NCBI RefSeq assembly: GCF_022539505.1
Contig: NC_061508.1
Span: forward strand, 37,132,256 to 37,196,255
Length of the DNA: 64,000 nt
Direction of reading: 5' to 3'
Source of the DNA: Lolium rigidum
Taxonomy: Eukaryota; Streptophyta; Magnoliopsida; Poales; Poaceae
Shown: piece by piece, positions 12,170 to 23,426 of the stretch
Layout: every line of letters starts with the position of its first letter
Position numbering within the stretch: the stretch's first letter is position 1
Made by a program: the position numbers and the translations under genes
Notes under the pieces: generated by a model
Database searches by the model: none
The model's input: the letters and a program-made list of their open reading frames with translations, nothing else
What the model was told of the DNA's origin: nothing

Positions 12170-12815
12170 ATTCAGGATGTCAGTGCTCGGTTATTAGACG
12201 AGTTTGAATTTTGTATAGATGATGAAATGTCTGATTTAGTGGATTTTTTTGTTTACTATGGTCCTGGTACTATCTGAACAACTCCGATTAGAGCTGATCT
12301 GAGCGAGTTGCAGTACCAAGATTTGAATTTGTCCGCCCCAAAAACACGGCACATTTTTCAATTGAAGGACAGCTGGTTGACCATAAATTTCGGGATTAAT
12401 CCTAAAACATACAGTATGAGTGTGCATGCTTTGTGGAGTAGCTCTAGTATAAAAAAAATTAAGGCATTTGAAGCCGATAGAATGGATCTCTCAGTGAGTG
12501 CACTGGTTAGAAGGGTGCGAGTGCAGAGGAACTCACCCCATCACCTTAATGCTTCTGGTGGCGAAGGAGATCACTTCCCACGAAGGCGGGGTGAGTTCCA
12601 TCCAGGCCAGAGCAGTCAAACTTCTTATGCTGGAGGAAGAGTTTTGAATCAGGACAGAGTTGTCATGCAAGAGATGGACATCATGGTAGTGGCGAGGTTG
12701 ATGGCGATGATGAAGAAGAACAAATGCAGAACATGATAGATGAGGAAGACCATGATGGCCTGGAGGATGAGCTTGATTCCGATGAATCCAGTGATTTTCC
12801 CAAAAAATGACACGT
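12170..12815 (+). pseudogene. Possible MuDR-type transposase N-terminal fragment
   Basis: The plus strand between 12170 and 12815 looks like decayed coding sequence in shifting frames. Segments are 'VSARLLDEFEFCIDDEMSDL', 'TRHIFQLKDSWLTINFGI' followed by 'SVHALWSSSS', and finally an acidic stretch at about 12670-12807 with 'DDEEEQMQNMIDEEDHDG' and 'DELDSDESSDFP'. An N-terminal domain followed by an acidic tract is common in Mutator-like transposases, and this is my best guess from memory. The catalytic core is absent. A captured host gene fragment is the alternative. Confidence 0.35.
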
Positions 12816-13339
12816 CGTTGTCCTTAAAATTATTTTCCCAAAAAATCTGGATAGAGCGAAAGTGGACGCTTAGTTCAAATCCGGGACATAGAGAAATCGG
12901 CAGGAGACCGCAGGGAGCGGTAGGTCTAGCCAGAAAGCTACGCGCGCATCAGGCATGTGAACCGTAGTGTATATGTTGTACTATACCAATGTGCAGATGT
13001 CCCGCTGAATTGTTGAGTGCGCATCTTGTAGCTGCTTAAAAAAACCCATTTCGGCACTTTGAAAATGGAAACTGGGTTTTTCGCGGCACGGAAATGGAAA
13101 CACTCTATACGTCGTTGCTTCCTGTCCCAAGACACATGCACGTTCCCAATATGGGCTCGTTTCGACAAACTATGTTTGTCTGGAGTGAAACATCTAGCTT
13201 TTTTTTTTCCTAGAAGCCATATAACTGGATATCATTTCGTGAATACATTTTCAGACCAACTGTCATATCTCAAGTCTGATTTTCAGAGGGAAGAACTAAG
13301 TGATGAACTATGCGTCTGATACATAGCTATATATAGTGG
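12816..13339. other. Unassigned interval
   Basis: No gene seen. Short open frames on both strands have no recognisable motif. It may be the interior of the CACTA-type or MULE-type remnants on either side. Confidence 0.4.
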
Positions 13340-13812
13340 TGCGAGGTCGAAACAATGACGGGAAAAAAGGCGGGAAGGAATTGGCGTGGAGAAAATGGAG
13401 GGAAAATGGTTGGGATACCGCGAGGTAAAAAACACACAGCAAAGGGTTTGCCGTGTGTTTTTTCCTCGCACATGGGAAAGAAAGGGTAGGAAAATTTTCC
13501 CCGTGCGGGAAACTTTAGTCGGGAAAAAATGGGGCGAGTGGGAAAGGGACAACGATGTGGCCCTAATTTTTTCCGTGTGTCCGTTAGAGGACACAAGGCA
13601 AAGCCATGCCGCCGTTGCAGCTCTGTGTCTTATTCTTTGTCGTATGTTTTTCGGAATTTTGCCATGTTCATACCCTTTGCTTTGTCTTTTTTCTGTTTTC
13701 ATGTTCTTTTTCTTTACCATGTGTCTAACTGTTCAAAACACAGCAAATTCCGCTCTTTTGAAGCACGGCAAAGTTGCGAAAACACGGTAAAAGGGATATT
13801 TTGCCGAGAGTG
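13340..13812 (-). mobile_element. Terminal part of a CACTA (En/Spm) transposon
   Basis: Read on the minus strand from 13812 the sequence starts CACTCTCGGCAAAATATCCC. The outer bases resemble the CACTA terminus and are followed by subterminal repeats with TTTGCCGTG or its complement CACGGCAA (for example near 13449 and 13763). Repeated 'GCCGTGT' words on both strands are typical of grass CACTA subterminal regions. The other end and transposase were not found. This is a fragment. Confidence 0.55.
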
Positions 13813-13820
13813 AATTTTTA

Positions 13821-14195
13821 TAGCCCGAGCTACATGTAGCTCTTTTTTTAAAAATTTAAAAATGGAATTTTAAAGTTTCAAAAAAAATCTGACAAAAAAT
13901 CCATATGTATACAATGATGGGATCTTCAATCTGTAAAATTTGAACTCGAGATACCTCATATTCTGGGCTGCAGAAAAATGATAAAATCTGACAGATTTTG
14001 AGAGTTTGAAATCTGAAACTGTTCACTAATTTGTCATTTTTGCACAGCCCTGGATAAAAGGTATGTCCAGTCGAAAGTTTCCACGTTTGTAGAACACAGT
14101 ATTATCTTCATATAAATTTAATTTCAGATTTTTTTGACACTTTAAAATATTGTTTTCAAAATTTTCAAAAAATGAGCTAGGTGTAGCTCGAGCTA
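13821..14195. mobile_element. 375-bp TIR element with palindromic ends (MITE)
   Basis: The left end 'TAGCCCGAGCTACATGTAGC' pairs with the reverse complement of the right end, 'TAGCTCGAGCTACACCTAGC', then both run into T-rich sequence. The terminal repeats are about 22-27 bp and themselves contain an internal palindrome (GAGCTAC...GTAGCTC). The interior is AT-rich and non-coding. Superfamily is undecided because target duplications are unclear. Confidence 0.7.
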
Positions 14196-14900
14196 CACTT
14201 GTGGTTTCCAATATTTCCCCCGTAGCCTTGTAGGAGCTGCCACACGCAGCTCCCCTTCTTCTTCAACCTCTAATCTCTCAATCTCACACTCTCTTACCTC
14301 TCTCAAGAACACGCACACATGGGGAAACTCCACACGCACACACACTGGCCAAGGAAGAAGAACACATAGGCTTTGTCTTGGAACACTCATCCTTGGTAAG
14401 CACATACGCTACATTTTCTACACTGCCCGCTGGCTCTGCTTTTTCCATTCAATTGCTCACCTTAAATAGGCAACACACATACAGCCGGAGCATCACACTC
14501 GCCTGATTTTGTGCCACTCACGCCACTAACAAGCTGGGCACTACATACACTCGGGCCACTAACTCAACTAACCCAGACACTCACGCACTAAGCCTAACGG
14601 CTGACCTGATCAGCTCCTAGAATCACTCTAGGAACCACAACAACCTGAACAGATATGCACATGCAGGCATGCAGCTAACAAGCCCAGGACGTGGACAACA
14701 GCTTCTCACCATCGTCGGCATCTCACCAGTGCGTCGCCTCGCACGGCCGCAACAGCATCTCAGCTTGCACCTCTGCTGGAACCGAGCCACACTACATGCA
14801 TCTAACTAAGTGCAGAACAAAATAACAAATGTAGATACAAAATCAAGATTAATCCTAACAAGTCTCGGGCATAGAATAACTTCATTTCTTATGATTGTAC
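14196..14900. other. Interval downstream of the P450 gene
   Basis: Pyrimidine-rich and CA-rich sequence (14240-14350, 'CACACGCACACACAC') with no recognisable gene. On the minus strand it is the 3' flank of the P450 and should contain its 3' UTR. Confidence 0.5.
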
Positions 14901-16569
14901 CTAGAGAGTTGGAAGAGGCACGCGAACAGTGGCCTGCATCCACAAGTCGTTCTTCATCCGCGTCGTGGTCCCGAATGATTCCGTCATATCCAGATCATGC
15001 GGGGCTGCGCCGCCAGGGATCTCCCAGTCGAAATGGAAGAGGAGGCTCGCCAGCGCGAGCTTCATGACAGCCACGTTCAGTGCTATGCCGGGGCACATCC
15101 TCCGTCCCGCGCCGAATGGCAAGAGCTCGAAGTGCGTCCCCTTAAAGTCCACCGCGCACCTGCCGGCCTCATCGAACCTCTCCGGCCTGAACTCCTCGGC
15201 GTCCGCGCCCCAGCTATCGACGTCTCGCCCGATCGCCCACGCGTTGACGAGCACCATGGCGCCCACGGGAATGTCGTAGCCGAGCACGCGGCAGGGCTCC
15301 TGGCACTCCCGCGGGATGAGCAGCGGAACCGCCGGGTGCAGCCGGAGTGTCTCCTTGACCACAAGCTGCAGGTAACGCAGCTCCGGCAGGGCCTCCTCCC
15401 GAACGCGGCTCTCCCCGGCGAAGGCTCCGCGCACCTCGTCCTGCGCCCTGCGGAGCTTCTTCGGGTCCCGTATCAGCTCCGCCATGGCCCACTGTAGCGT
15501 CGTCGCCGAGGTCTCGTTCGCACCCCCAAGCAGATCCTGCGAAGAACGAATTTCGTCGAGCGTACACGTGTGGTTTTGCTAGAACAATGTTTTTTTTAGA
15601 TGTTTGCTACGTAGAACAATGTTTGTGGAGATGGTCAGATGGAGATGTACTAGGTCTTACGGTGATCAAGGCGCGCAAGGTTCCTATCTCGAGAGGAACG
15701 TGAAGCCCGCCATCCGTCTGGAGCCTCAGAAGGACGTCCACGAGGTCTTCTTCCTCGTCGCCGGCGCCGGTGGCCGACCTCGTCGCGCGGTGCTCCTCGA
15801 GGACAACGTCCATGAGACGGCTCATCTTGGCACCGTACAGCTCCGCGCGTCGCGCCGTCCCGCTGAGTGCGCGCGCGAGGCGCGAGGACGGGAACAGGTC
15901 GACGAGGCTGGACCCGGTGGCCACCTTGGCACCCTCGTCCATGCATGCCAGAAAGGCGTCGCGATCCCCCATCCGGTCGCCCACCACGGCGCGCACCGCC
16001 GCGTCGGTGACGTAGGTGGAGAGGAGGGAGCTGACGTTCACCGGCTCGGACGTCGACGACGACTGCGCCGTGACGGACGCGACGAGGGTGGCGGCCGCTG
16101 CCTGGCGGCAGCCACGGAGGGACCGGACCCGCCGCGTGCAGAGAAGCTCGGTGACGCAGAGCTTGCGGAGCTGGCGCCAATGCTCGCCCTTGGGCGCGAA
16201 CACCAAGCCGAAACCGTCCTTGTGGAGCGCGCGGAGGGCGGCGGTCAGCGGCCGGGTGGCGAGCGCGGCGTCCTGGGTCCTCATGACCTCCCTCGCCGCC
16301 GACGCCGACGAGGCCACGACGACGCTGAGCTCGCCGAGGCGGAGCAGCATGAGCGGAGCGCCGAGCCGGCGGGCCAGGTCCCGCATGGCGCGGTGCGGGA
16401 GTGCACCTACGAAGTGGTGCATGCTGCCGATGACCGGTAACCGCCATGGCCCCGGGGGAAGGTTAGTCTCGACGCCGTGCCTGTGCGGCCTGAGCTTGAG
16501 GAAGAGGAGCGGGAGCACGAGGATGGTGGCGAGGAGGAGGTAGTAGCTGGACTTGACATCTTGCGCCAT
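14901..16569 (-). CDS. Cytochrome P450, CYP71 family/clan, two exons, apparently intact
   Basis: Membrane-bound haem monooxygenase of the endoplasmic reticulum, oxidising a small molecule with electrons from NADPH-P450 reductase; the substrate cannot be told. Exon 1 is 16569-15661 and exon 2 is 15536-14901. The 124-bp phase-0 intron has GTAAG at its start and TTCGCAG at its end. The product is 514 residues, normal for the family. Residues 9-26 are the N-terminal membrane anchor, then the PPGP hinge (38-41). Near 304-319 is the I-helix with 'GGANETSATT', where A-N replaces the commoner T/S-D/E. ETLR (365-368) is the K-helix ExxR motif, PERF is 421-424, and FGAGRRMC (444-451) is the haem loop with Cys451. 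I chose the Met at 16569 because its context is CCATGG. A Met at 16587 would add six residues. Coding GC is very high, as in many grass genes. Confidence 0.93.
15537..15660 (-). other. P450 intron
   Basis: Donor GTAAG at 15660-15656 follows the codons for 'ALIT'. Acceptor CAG ends at 15537 and the next exon opens with the codons for 'DLLGG'. The position, just before the I-helix oxygen-binding motif, is the conserved phase-0 intron site of A-type plant P450 genes. Confidence 0.88.
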
Positions 16570-16691
16570 GGCTGGCTGGGAATGCATATGTGGTTCTGCT
16601 CTGAACTTCCGTTATGTAGACGTCCTATGATTCATGCGCCTGCCGCCGGAGTGCTGCCTCTTTGCAGAATTGCTCCTGGACATACAGGAGA

Positions 16692-16792
16692 GGCGTAAGC
16701 AAAACCAATTGCAGTCAGTTGTAACGAAAACAAACGACACACAGCCAACAAACCCCCTTTTGAGGCATAAGCAAAACGGATTGCAGTCAGTT
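16692..16792. repeat. 30-bp direct repeat upstream of the P450 gene
   Basis: Copies at 16692-16721 and 16763-16792 share AAGCAAAAC and ATTGCAGTCAGTTG with three differences in 30 bases. They lie about 120-220 bp upstream of the P450 start codon, in the likely promoter, 71 bp apart. Confidence 0.7.
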
Positions 16793-17883
16793 GCAGCAGA
16801 TGACAACAATGATAAGCAACTGAATCGTAGAAGAAAATCCTCGCCCGCCGGTGAAGGCAAAAAAGAGCTACTGCGCTGCCATTTTTTTTTCTCCTCCCCG
16901 GCTTGTCCCTCTGGGGAGTCGTATACCACGACCTAGCTGACAGTGCAATTGCTCCTTAGTGCTATTACTGTTAGCTTCCGATGTGTGCTATGTGGTGTTG
17001 GTGTATGAAGATTATCTGGACTAGTTAAGAAATTTTGAATGCCTTGTCCTGATTCGTCATTGTATTAGCAGTCGCTCCAAAGAATTTGTGTAATCTTCAG
17101 AATGAACATTCACCATTTCTGTTCCTTTAGACGTGCGACTGTTGCAGTGCTCTATATATTATTGTAATGAAGTTAACTTGGATTTCTATTAAAAGAACTG
17201 ATACCAAATTGACCAACGATTGAATTGTTGTAGCTCAACTTTGCTAGCAGATGGCGGCCTGGCATCTTTATGTGCAAGCTAAAGCTATCTATACTATACT
17301 GTTTACTAGACAAGATACAATGATACATACTACCGTTACTTTGTACATCTATTACAGATGCTTCTTATGACATTGCAGCAATGTCATGGTACGAGCTATT
17401 CCTAGCTTGCTTCCGGCGAGTGAAAACATCTTCATTGTTGAATACTCCGCATGGCCGGATCAACTCCAGGACAGGATGCCGAAGCACCAAACGTTGGGGC
17501 TTATATACACCGTCAAGACGACCGCGGTAGAAACCCAGAGATGTTCATAACTCCAGATTTCAACTATGTACTAGTGTGATTTTGTGATCGCTCCTTCGAA
17601 ATATTCATATGGTAACTGAAATATAATTACAATGACACAAACTGAATTCAATATAACACTGACAAAACTGAATACAAATTTCTAAGTTTCCATAGACCGT
17701 AAAGCTAGGTATCACATAAATATGACAGGTTTCTGAATTCAAACAACACTATAGGTTCAACTAACATCAAACAACCTCGACATGGTAAAATTAAATCTGG
17801 TTCTGATAAGCATAGAAATAGCAGGGCCACATATGAGTAAGTTCTTGATTGCCACTATGGGACATGAAAAATAGTCTGAAGAA
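16793..17883. other. Intergenic interval
   Basis: AT-rich, with no recognisable domains or repeats on either strand. Confidence 0.5.
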
Positions 17884-18800
17884 GACATCTACGGCCTCCT
17901 AGCTTCTACCCTTCCGGTGAATTTTGTCACTGGAACCGGAGTCACACCCTATGGAACACAACAACAAATCTTCATGTCATGTGGAAACAGTGTACCATCA
18001 CATATCAACAAATATTCTTCCACAACAACTATAGCAGAGCTTGTTCATGCCAATGCCACCGATTTTCTTCCCAGAACGAGCACCAGCCCTAAGAGCAGAC
18101 TGAGCTTCAGGTCCAGTGGTCCTGGTTTTGTTTCCTCCATTGGCGTGAAGCTTAATGTGCAGTTTAGTGACGCCAAGCTCCTGAAGGGACAAGAAACAAC
18201 TATCAGCCACCACGCCTTGAGAGAGCACTACAGGACTACATGCCAAACAAATAGCAATGTTACATCATGGCTGCCAAAATTTGTTCTAATGAATATGCCA
18301 CAAGAAACATCCTGTGCCCCCAAAAAAATATAAGAACAAACATTTTTTAACGTGGGAACACAAAACTTTTCCAAGTACACACAGCCTACGCGGCATTGAT
18401 CCGACGCCAAACAAATTCACCAGGAGCGCTCGCTCTGCCACAAAATCCAAACCCAAACGCATCAAAACAGCATGCGAAATGCACCATACGTATCCCCGCG
18501 AAAACGAATGCACGTACAGAGGTAAGCGACTCGGGGGCGCTCGGGCTCGATCTCGGCGGCGACGCGCAGGATGGGCGCGATGCTGCTGAGCGTGGACGGG
18601 ACGACCTCGTTGTCGATTTAAGCTTGCCATACACCGGCCTAATTATTATTCCACAGACAAATAGTAACATGAACAGTCGAAAGTGAAGCCTTGATATTTC
18701 AGAATGCATACCTTGCAGCGTACAAAATCCTGAGATGCACACATAGCAACATAAGATGACGATTCATCACGATCAGCCTTGACATTAATTCCACCTGGAT
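17884..18800 (-). pseudogene. RPS14: Ribosomal protein S14 (uS11) gene remnant, three exons, 5' part missing
   Basis: Minus-strand exons match the cytosolic 40S subunit protein uS11. Exon at about 18796-18712 gives 'INVKADRDESSSYVAM' and ends 'RCK' at a GTATGC donor. Exon 18180-18051 gives '[19 protein letters not shown]' followed by '[14 protein letters not shown]', after a good TTCAG acceptor. Exon about 17945-17884 gives a damaged C-terminus ('VTPVP', then Arg-rich, frameshifted). Signs of decay: one residue is missing before RCK, the second donor is GC instead of GT, the last exon is out of frame, and the first exons are not found. Retained introns show this is a duplicated gene piece and not a retrocopy. 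An L1-type LINE lies just beyond its 5' side. Confidence 0.82.
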
Positions 18801-19012
18801 TTTTTAGATGCATACCAATAACTAAACGTGGTTATAACAGAATGTGCAAATAAGCAGTGTAGTCCGTATAACTTAGTTAATGCAATATTCAGCTTAATCA
18901 ATCTTTTGAAGTTTGATAACAATCTCCATGATACCATTACAATCAGTAGAAGTCAGACCCTTTTGTTGTTGCTAAACTATGTTGTTTCAACCAAAAAACA
19001 TAACAAATGCTG
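18801..19012. other. Probable intron or 5' flank of the S14 remnant
   Basis: AT-rich and non-coding. It ends at AACAAATGCTG (19002-19012), the left copy of the candidate target duplication of the LINE. Confidence 0.5.
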
Positions 19013-19015
19013 GGT

Positions 19016-21023
19016 TGCTAAGGCATTGGCTACTCGCTTAGCCCCTAGGATGGAGTCGCTGGTGGATCGCAACCAATGCGCGTTCATCTGCAAACGTTGC
19101 ATCCACGACAACTTCATGTTGGTCCAGCAGACAGCCAGATTTCTTCATCGTGAGAAGGAGCCGCGGGTGATGCTCAAGCTGGACATTGCTCGAGCCTTTG
19201 ACTCCGTCTCTTGGGGTTTCCTTATGGAGATCCTCCGCAAGATAGGATTTGGACCAAGGTTCCGCGAGTTGGTCTGCATCCTCCTATCCACTGCGAGTAC
19301 CAGGGTGATGCTGAATGGCGAGCCAGGTCTCCCGATTTGGCATCGGCGGGGTCTGAGGCAGGGAGACCCCATGTCGCCAGCCCTGTTTGTTCTGATGATG
19401 AACTCGCTTAACAGGATGTTGGCTAAAGCGAGTGAGCTGGGGGTTCTGAGGCGCTTAGCGCGGCGAGACTTAGTGACGTCAGTGTCACTCTACGGGGACG
19501 ACGTGGTAATCTTTTGCCACCCAGATGAGACGGAACTGCGCGTCGTGCGCGGTATCCTGAAGCTCTTTGGGCAGGCATCTGGAGCTCTTTGCGCGGTATC
19601 CTGGAGCTCTTTGAGCTCTTTGGTAATCTTTTGCCACCAACTTCGCTAAATGCTCAGTATCTCCGATCGCTTGTTCCGATGGTGAGGCTGCGGGCGCTGC
19701 TAGGCTCATGGAGTGCCAGCTAGCGCCGTTTCCGGTGAGATACCTTGGTATCCCCATGTCTATCAGGAGGTTGACGGCTGCCGCATTCCATCCCCTGGTA
19801 GACCGCCTAGCTGACAAACTACCCACCTGGAGGGCATCGATGATGCCTAGGGCGGGACGCTTGGCGCTAATCCGCTCGGTCCTCGCAGCGATCCCCCTGC
19901 ACCAGCTGATGGTGCTGGGACTCCACCAAAAAACGCTGAAGCAGGTGAACAAGATCCTGCGAGGTTTCCTTTGGGTTGGCAGGGCGGAGGCTAATGGTGG
20001 ACACTGTCACGTCAACTGGGCGCGGGTGTGTAGGCCGCTGCGACTGGGGGACTGGGGATCCCAGACCTCGCGCGCACCGTCATCAGCCTCAGGGTGAGGT
20101 GGATCTGGAGGATGCACACTGACCCCCTGCGACCTTGGCGCGGGTTGGACATGCACTTCGCGAAGACGGAGCTGGATGTCTTCGCGGCCTCCACCTACAT
20201 GGTGGTTGGCAACGGGGAATCCGCCCTCTTCTGGGAAGATAGGTGGCTGGACGGCAAGTCCATCAAGGAGATGGCGCCGGAGGTTTACGCTTTGGTGCCG
20301 AAACGCCGGCGGAAGGCGCGCACGGTTCGAGAGGCGTTGGTTGAGCGCACCTGGATTACCGATATAGTATGTGCATCGAGCGCCCTGGCTCTGTGGCAAT
20401 ACGTGCAACTATGGTGCCGGCTCAGGGACACCCAATTATCGATGGATCCAGACAGACTAGTTTGGCGTTGGACGACAGATGACCAGTATTCAGCCGGATC
20501 ATGTTATGAAACCCTCTTCCAGGGGGCGATCACCTCAGGCTCCTGGAAGCTTAACTGGAAATCTTGGGCGCCGTCTAGGGTGAAATTCTTCGTGTGGTTG
20601 GCCTGCCTTGATAGATGCTGGACGGGTGAGAGACTGGCACGGCGCGGTCTCCCGCATGCGCCTAGATGCCCGCTTTGTGACCAAGCTACCGAGACCATGA
20701 GCCATCTGCTCACAGGATGTTCCTTCTCCAGGACGATTTGGTTTGAGGTTCTGTCGTGGATCCGATCCACCTCAGGCCCTCCCATGGCTGAGGGTGACTT
20801 CGCGGAGTGGTGGTCGCTGGTGGTGCGAACCGCCCCCCGCCAGCTGCGCAAGGGCACTTCGTCGGTTATCATGCTTACGGCATGGTGGATCTGGAAACAC
20901 TGGAATGCGGCGGTCTTCGACAACGCACGGCCTTCGCTGACTTCCTTGTTCAACGACATCGTGGCCGAGGCACGGCAATGGGCGGACGCAGGAGCCCGGG
21001 GTGTGCGCCTGCTACTCACCTAG
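19016..21023 (+). pseudogene. LINE ORF2: reverse transcriptase and zinc-finger C-terminus
   Basis: The RT portion (19016-19649) has 'LDIARAFDSVSWGFL', 'RRGLRQGDPMSPALFVL' and 'SLYGDDVVIF' with the catalytic Asp pair at about 19495. Most L1 elements have F/YADD here, so the Gly is a variant. Coding continues in other frames at 19700-20097 ('RYLGIPMS', 'KLPTWRASMM' and so on) and 20094-21023. The last part holds the C-x2-C...H...C zf-RVT module ('CPLCDQATETMSHLLTGCSF', about 20668-20728). A local duplication near 19505-19640 and at least two frameshifts kill it. Confidence 0.85.
19505..19639 (+). repeat. Local duplication inside the LINE ORF
   Basis: GGTAATCTTTTGCCACC occurs at 19505-19521 and 19622-19638. 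CGCGGTATCCTG followed by AGCTCTTTG occurs twice between them (about 19549 and 19592). The extra copies break the reading frame after the catalytic box. Confidence 0.75.
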
Positions 21024-21162
21024 TCTAGGCTTTTTTTCCTTTTCTTGGGTCGAGTTGTACGGCGTGTTGTGTCCATCCTCGGACTTGTACATAAACTCTT
21101 CTTTATCTATCAATGCATCCAAACGTAAGGCTTTTGCGTTTTTGCGAAAAAAACAAATGTTG

Positions 21163-21853
21163 TACTAAGAAAGTATGGAATGACACAAAAGCAACTTCAG
21201 AGCTGCAGCATGAGATGGTTTAACTCATTTTATCCCTGTTCTACCGTTGGATCACACCAATAGTAGAAGTGAGAAATCTTTAAAATATTAAATTACCAGC
21301 AATAGTAGAAGAGCGCCATTTGTTGGATCAACATGGACATTATGGGCACCCGCAAAAGAAAACATGGACATTATGGGCGCCAAATTCCAGTATGATTTGT
21401 GATTTTTTAATGCGAATCTTTCTTTAAGTTTATTCGGAATCTTTCTTTAAGTTTATTCAGAATTGCTTCACACACGACAAATTCCATCCGATCTATGTAC
21501 GACACCTCCTCCCAGTGAAAGCACACATAATTTATTCATGCGTGTCCTTTGCCCGAAGTCCCAGCCCCACCCAAGCAAAAGCACGGATAATTAATTCTTC
21601 AAAATGCTACATGTCACTCTGTTCTCTTGTTCAATACTAACAACTATTTATGACTGCAGGTCAAAAAAAAACTATTTATGACTGAAAAATGTGGCCTCAA
21701 CCACTAATTTCCTACAAGGAGTTTCCAATCAATTTGTGATTTCCGTTGAAATTCTCCACAGAATTGTTGTATGTTTAGTAAGAAAATCTATATGCTACAA
21801 ATGAGTGCTGGTATAAGAAATGAGTACAGAATAATTGGAACTCACATGTGCCA
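21163..21853. other. Unassigned interval
   Basis: AT-rich with a short tandem 'GAATCTTTCTTTAAGTTTATTC' doublet at about 21413-21461 and 'AAAACTATTTATGACTG' words at 21640-21685. No gene or transposon end recognised. Confidence 0.5.
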
Positions 21854-23426
21854 TTAGGGCATCTTCAGTGGACCGATGCAAAACGGGCCTAAATTGACCG
21901 TCTACGTTTGTTTGCGTTAGTCCGCGGACATCATATGGGTTGTGGTGAACGTTTGGGTTGGGGGTATCCCAGCGGTGCAGGCGATGTTTTCACACTGATA
22001 CCGTCATGCTTGGTAATAGCGGTTTAACAACCTTTTGAGGCCTGCAGATACGTCACAAACGTATCTATAATTTTTGATGCTCCACGCTTGTTTTACATCA
22101 ATTTATATATATTTTGTTTGTACTTCGCTGCACTTTTATACATTTTCCGGCACTAACCTATTGACAAGATGCCACAGTATCAGTTCCATGTTTTCTGTTG
22201 TTTTGTATTTCAGAAAAATTGTACAGGAAATATTCTCGGAATTGGACGAAAGAAAAGCCGAAGATCTTATTTTTCCGTAACGAAGACGGAGTCCAGAGGG
22301 GGAATGAAGAGGCGCCACAGGGCGGCCAGACCAGGCCTAGGCGCGGCCGAGGCCCTGGCCGCGCCTAGGGGTGGTCTGGGCCCCCCTAGCCTCCACCAAC
22401 CTCTCTCTTCTGCCTATAAGAAGCCTCCCGACGCGTGAACCCTAAATCAATAAGCCTCCATCCACGAAAAGTTCCGTAGCTCCGCCGCCATCGCAGACAA
22501 TATCCGGGGGACATAAGTCTCTGTTCCGGCACCCTGCCGGAATGGGGATTGCCCCCGGAGCCATCTCCATCGAATCCACCGCCATCTCCATCGCCTTTGC
22601 TGACTCCTATGATGAGGAGTGAGTAGTTCTCCCCCGAGGCTGAGGGCTTTACCGGTAGCTATGTGGTATATCTATCTCTCCATGTATGATCTTTATGTGA
22701 TCATGAGTTTTGTAATCTAGTTGAATAAGTAGATGTTATTCTTCAACTATTGTGCTACTCAAGTGGTTTTATTATGTTATCTCCGGGGACACCTTTTCCA
22801 ACGGTATGAAGGTGACAGTGTGCACAACGTGTTTGTTTATTAAGCTTAATTTACAGAAATACTTATGAATTGTGGTGTCTAGTTAGTACCATCTTTGTAT
22901 GCTCAAGGTGATAGTGTGGGGCGTCCATAGATTTGGGGAACGTGAACTTTAAGGAGTGCTTATGCATCACTACGCAGTGAATTTGTGTTTATTATGAAAC
23001 CGGAGAGTGGTTCAGAGTAGCATAGTGAAGTGATAATACTTATGTATTCAATTATGGTATCATTGTTGAGAGTGTTCACTAGTAAAAGTATGATCCCTAT
23101 GCCTTCTTTCCAAGCATTGAAACACCATTTACAACCAGTTCTGCTACATATTTGTTCGCTGCCATTTTTATTTCAGATTGCAATTACTACTTACAATCAT
23201 TCATATTACTTGTATTTCACTATCTCTTCGCCGAACTAGTGCACATATACACCTGAAAAGTGTATTGGGTGTGTTGGGGACACAAGAGACTTCCTGTATC
23301 GTAATTGGGGTTGGTTGAGAGGGATGTCTTTGACATCTACCTTCCTGAGTTCGATAAACCTTCGGTGATCCACTTAAGGGAACTTGCTGCTGTTATACAA
23401 ACCTCTGCACTTGGAGGTTCAACACT

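Larger units (their letters stand above)
19013..21151 (+). mobile_element. L1-type LINE, 5' truncated
   Basis: Starts abruptly inside the reverse transcriptase and ends after a short 3' UTR in an A-rich tail (GCGAAAAAAAC, about 21144). The 11-bp words AACAAATGCTG (19002-19012) and AACAAATGTTG (21152-21162) flank it with one mismatch and fit a short target duplication. 5' truncation with an A tail is the normal product of target-primed reverse transcription. Confidence 0.83.

Noticed and set aside
13283..13813. Open frames of 90-145 codons on both strands
   Set aside because: The DNA shows CACTA subterminal repeats; the frames are compositional.
14929..16543. Long plus-strand open frames opposite the P450 exons
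   Set aside because: They arise from the very high GC content of the minus-strand coding sequence; the minus strand has all P450 motifs and good splice sites.
17917..18333. 138-codon plus-strand frame
   Set aside because: Overlaps the S14 exons on the other strand and has no domain.
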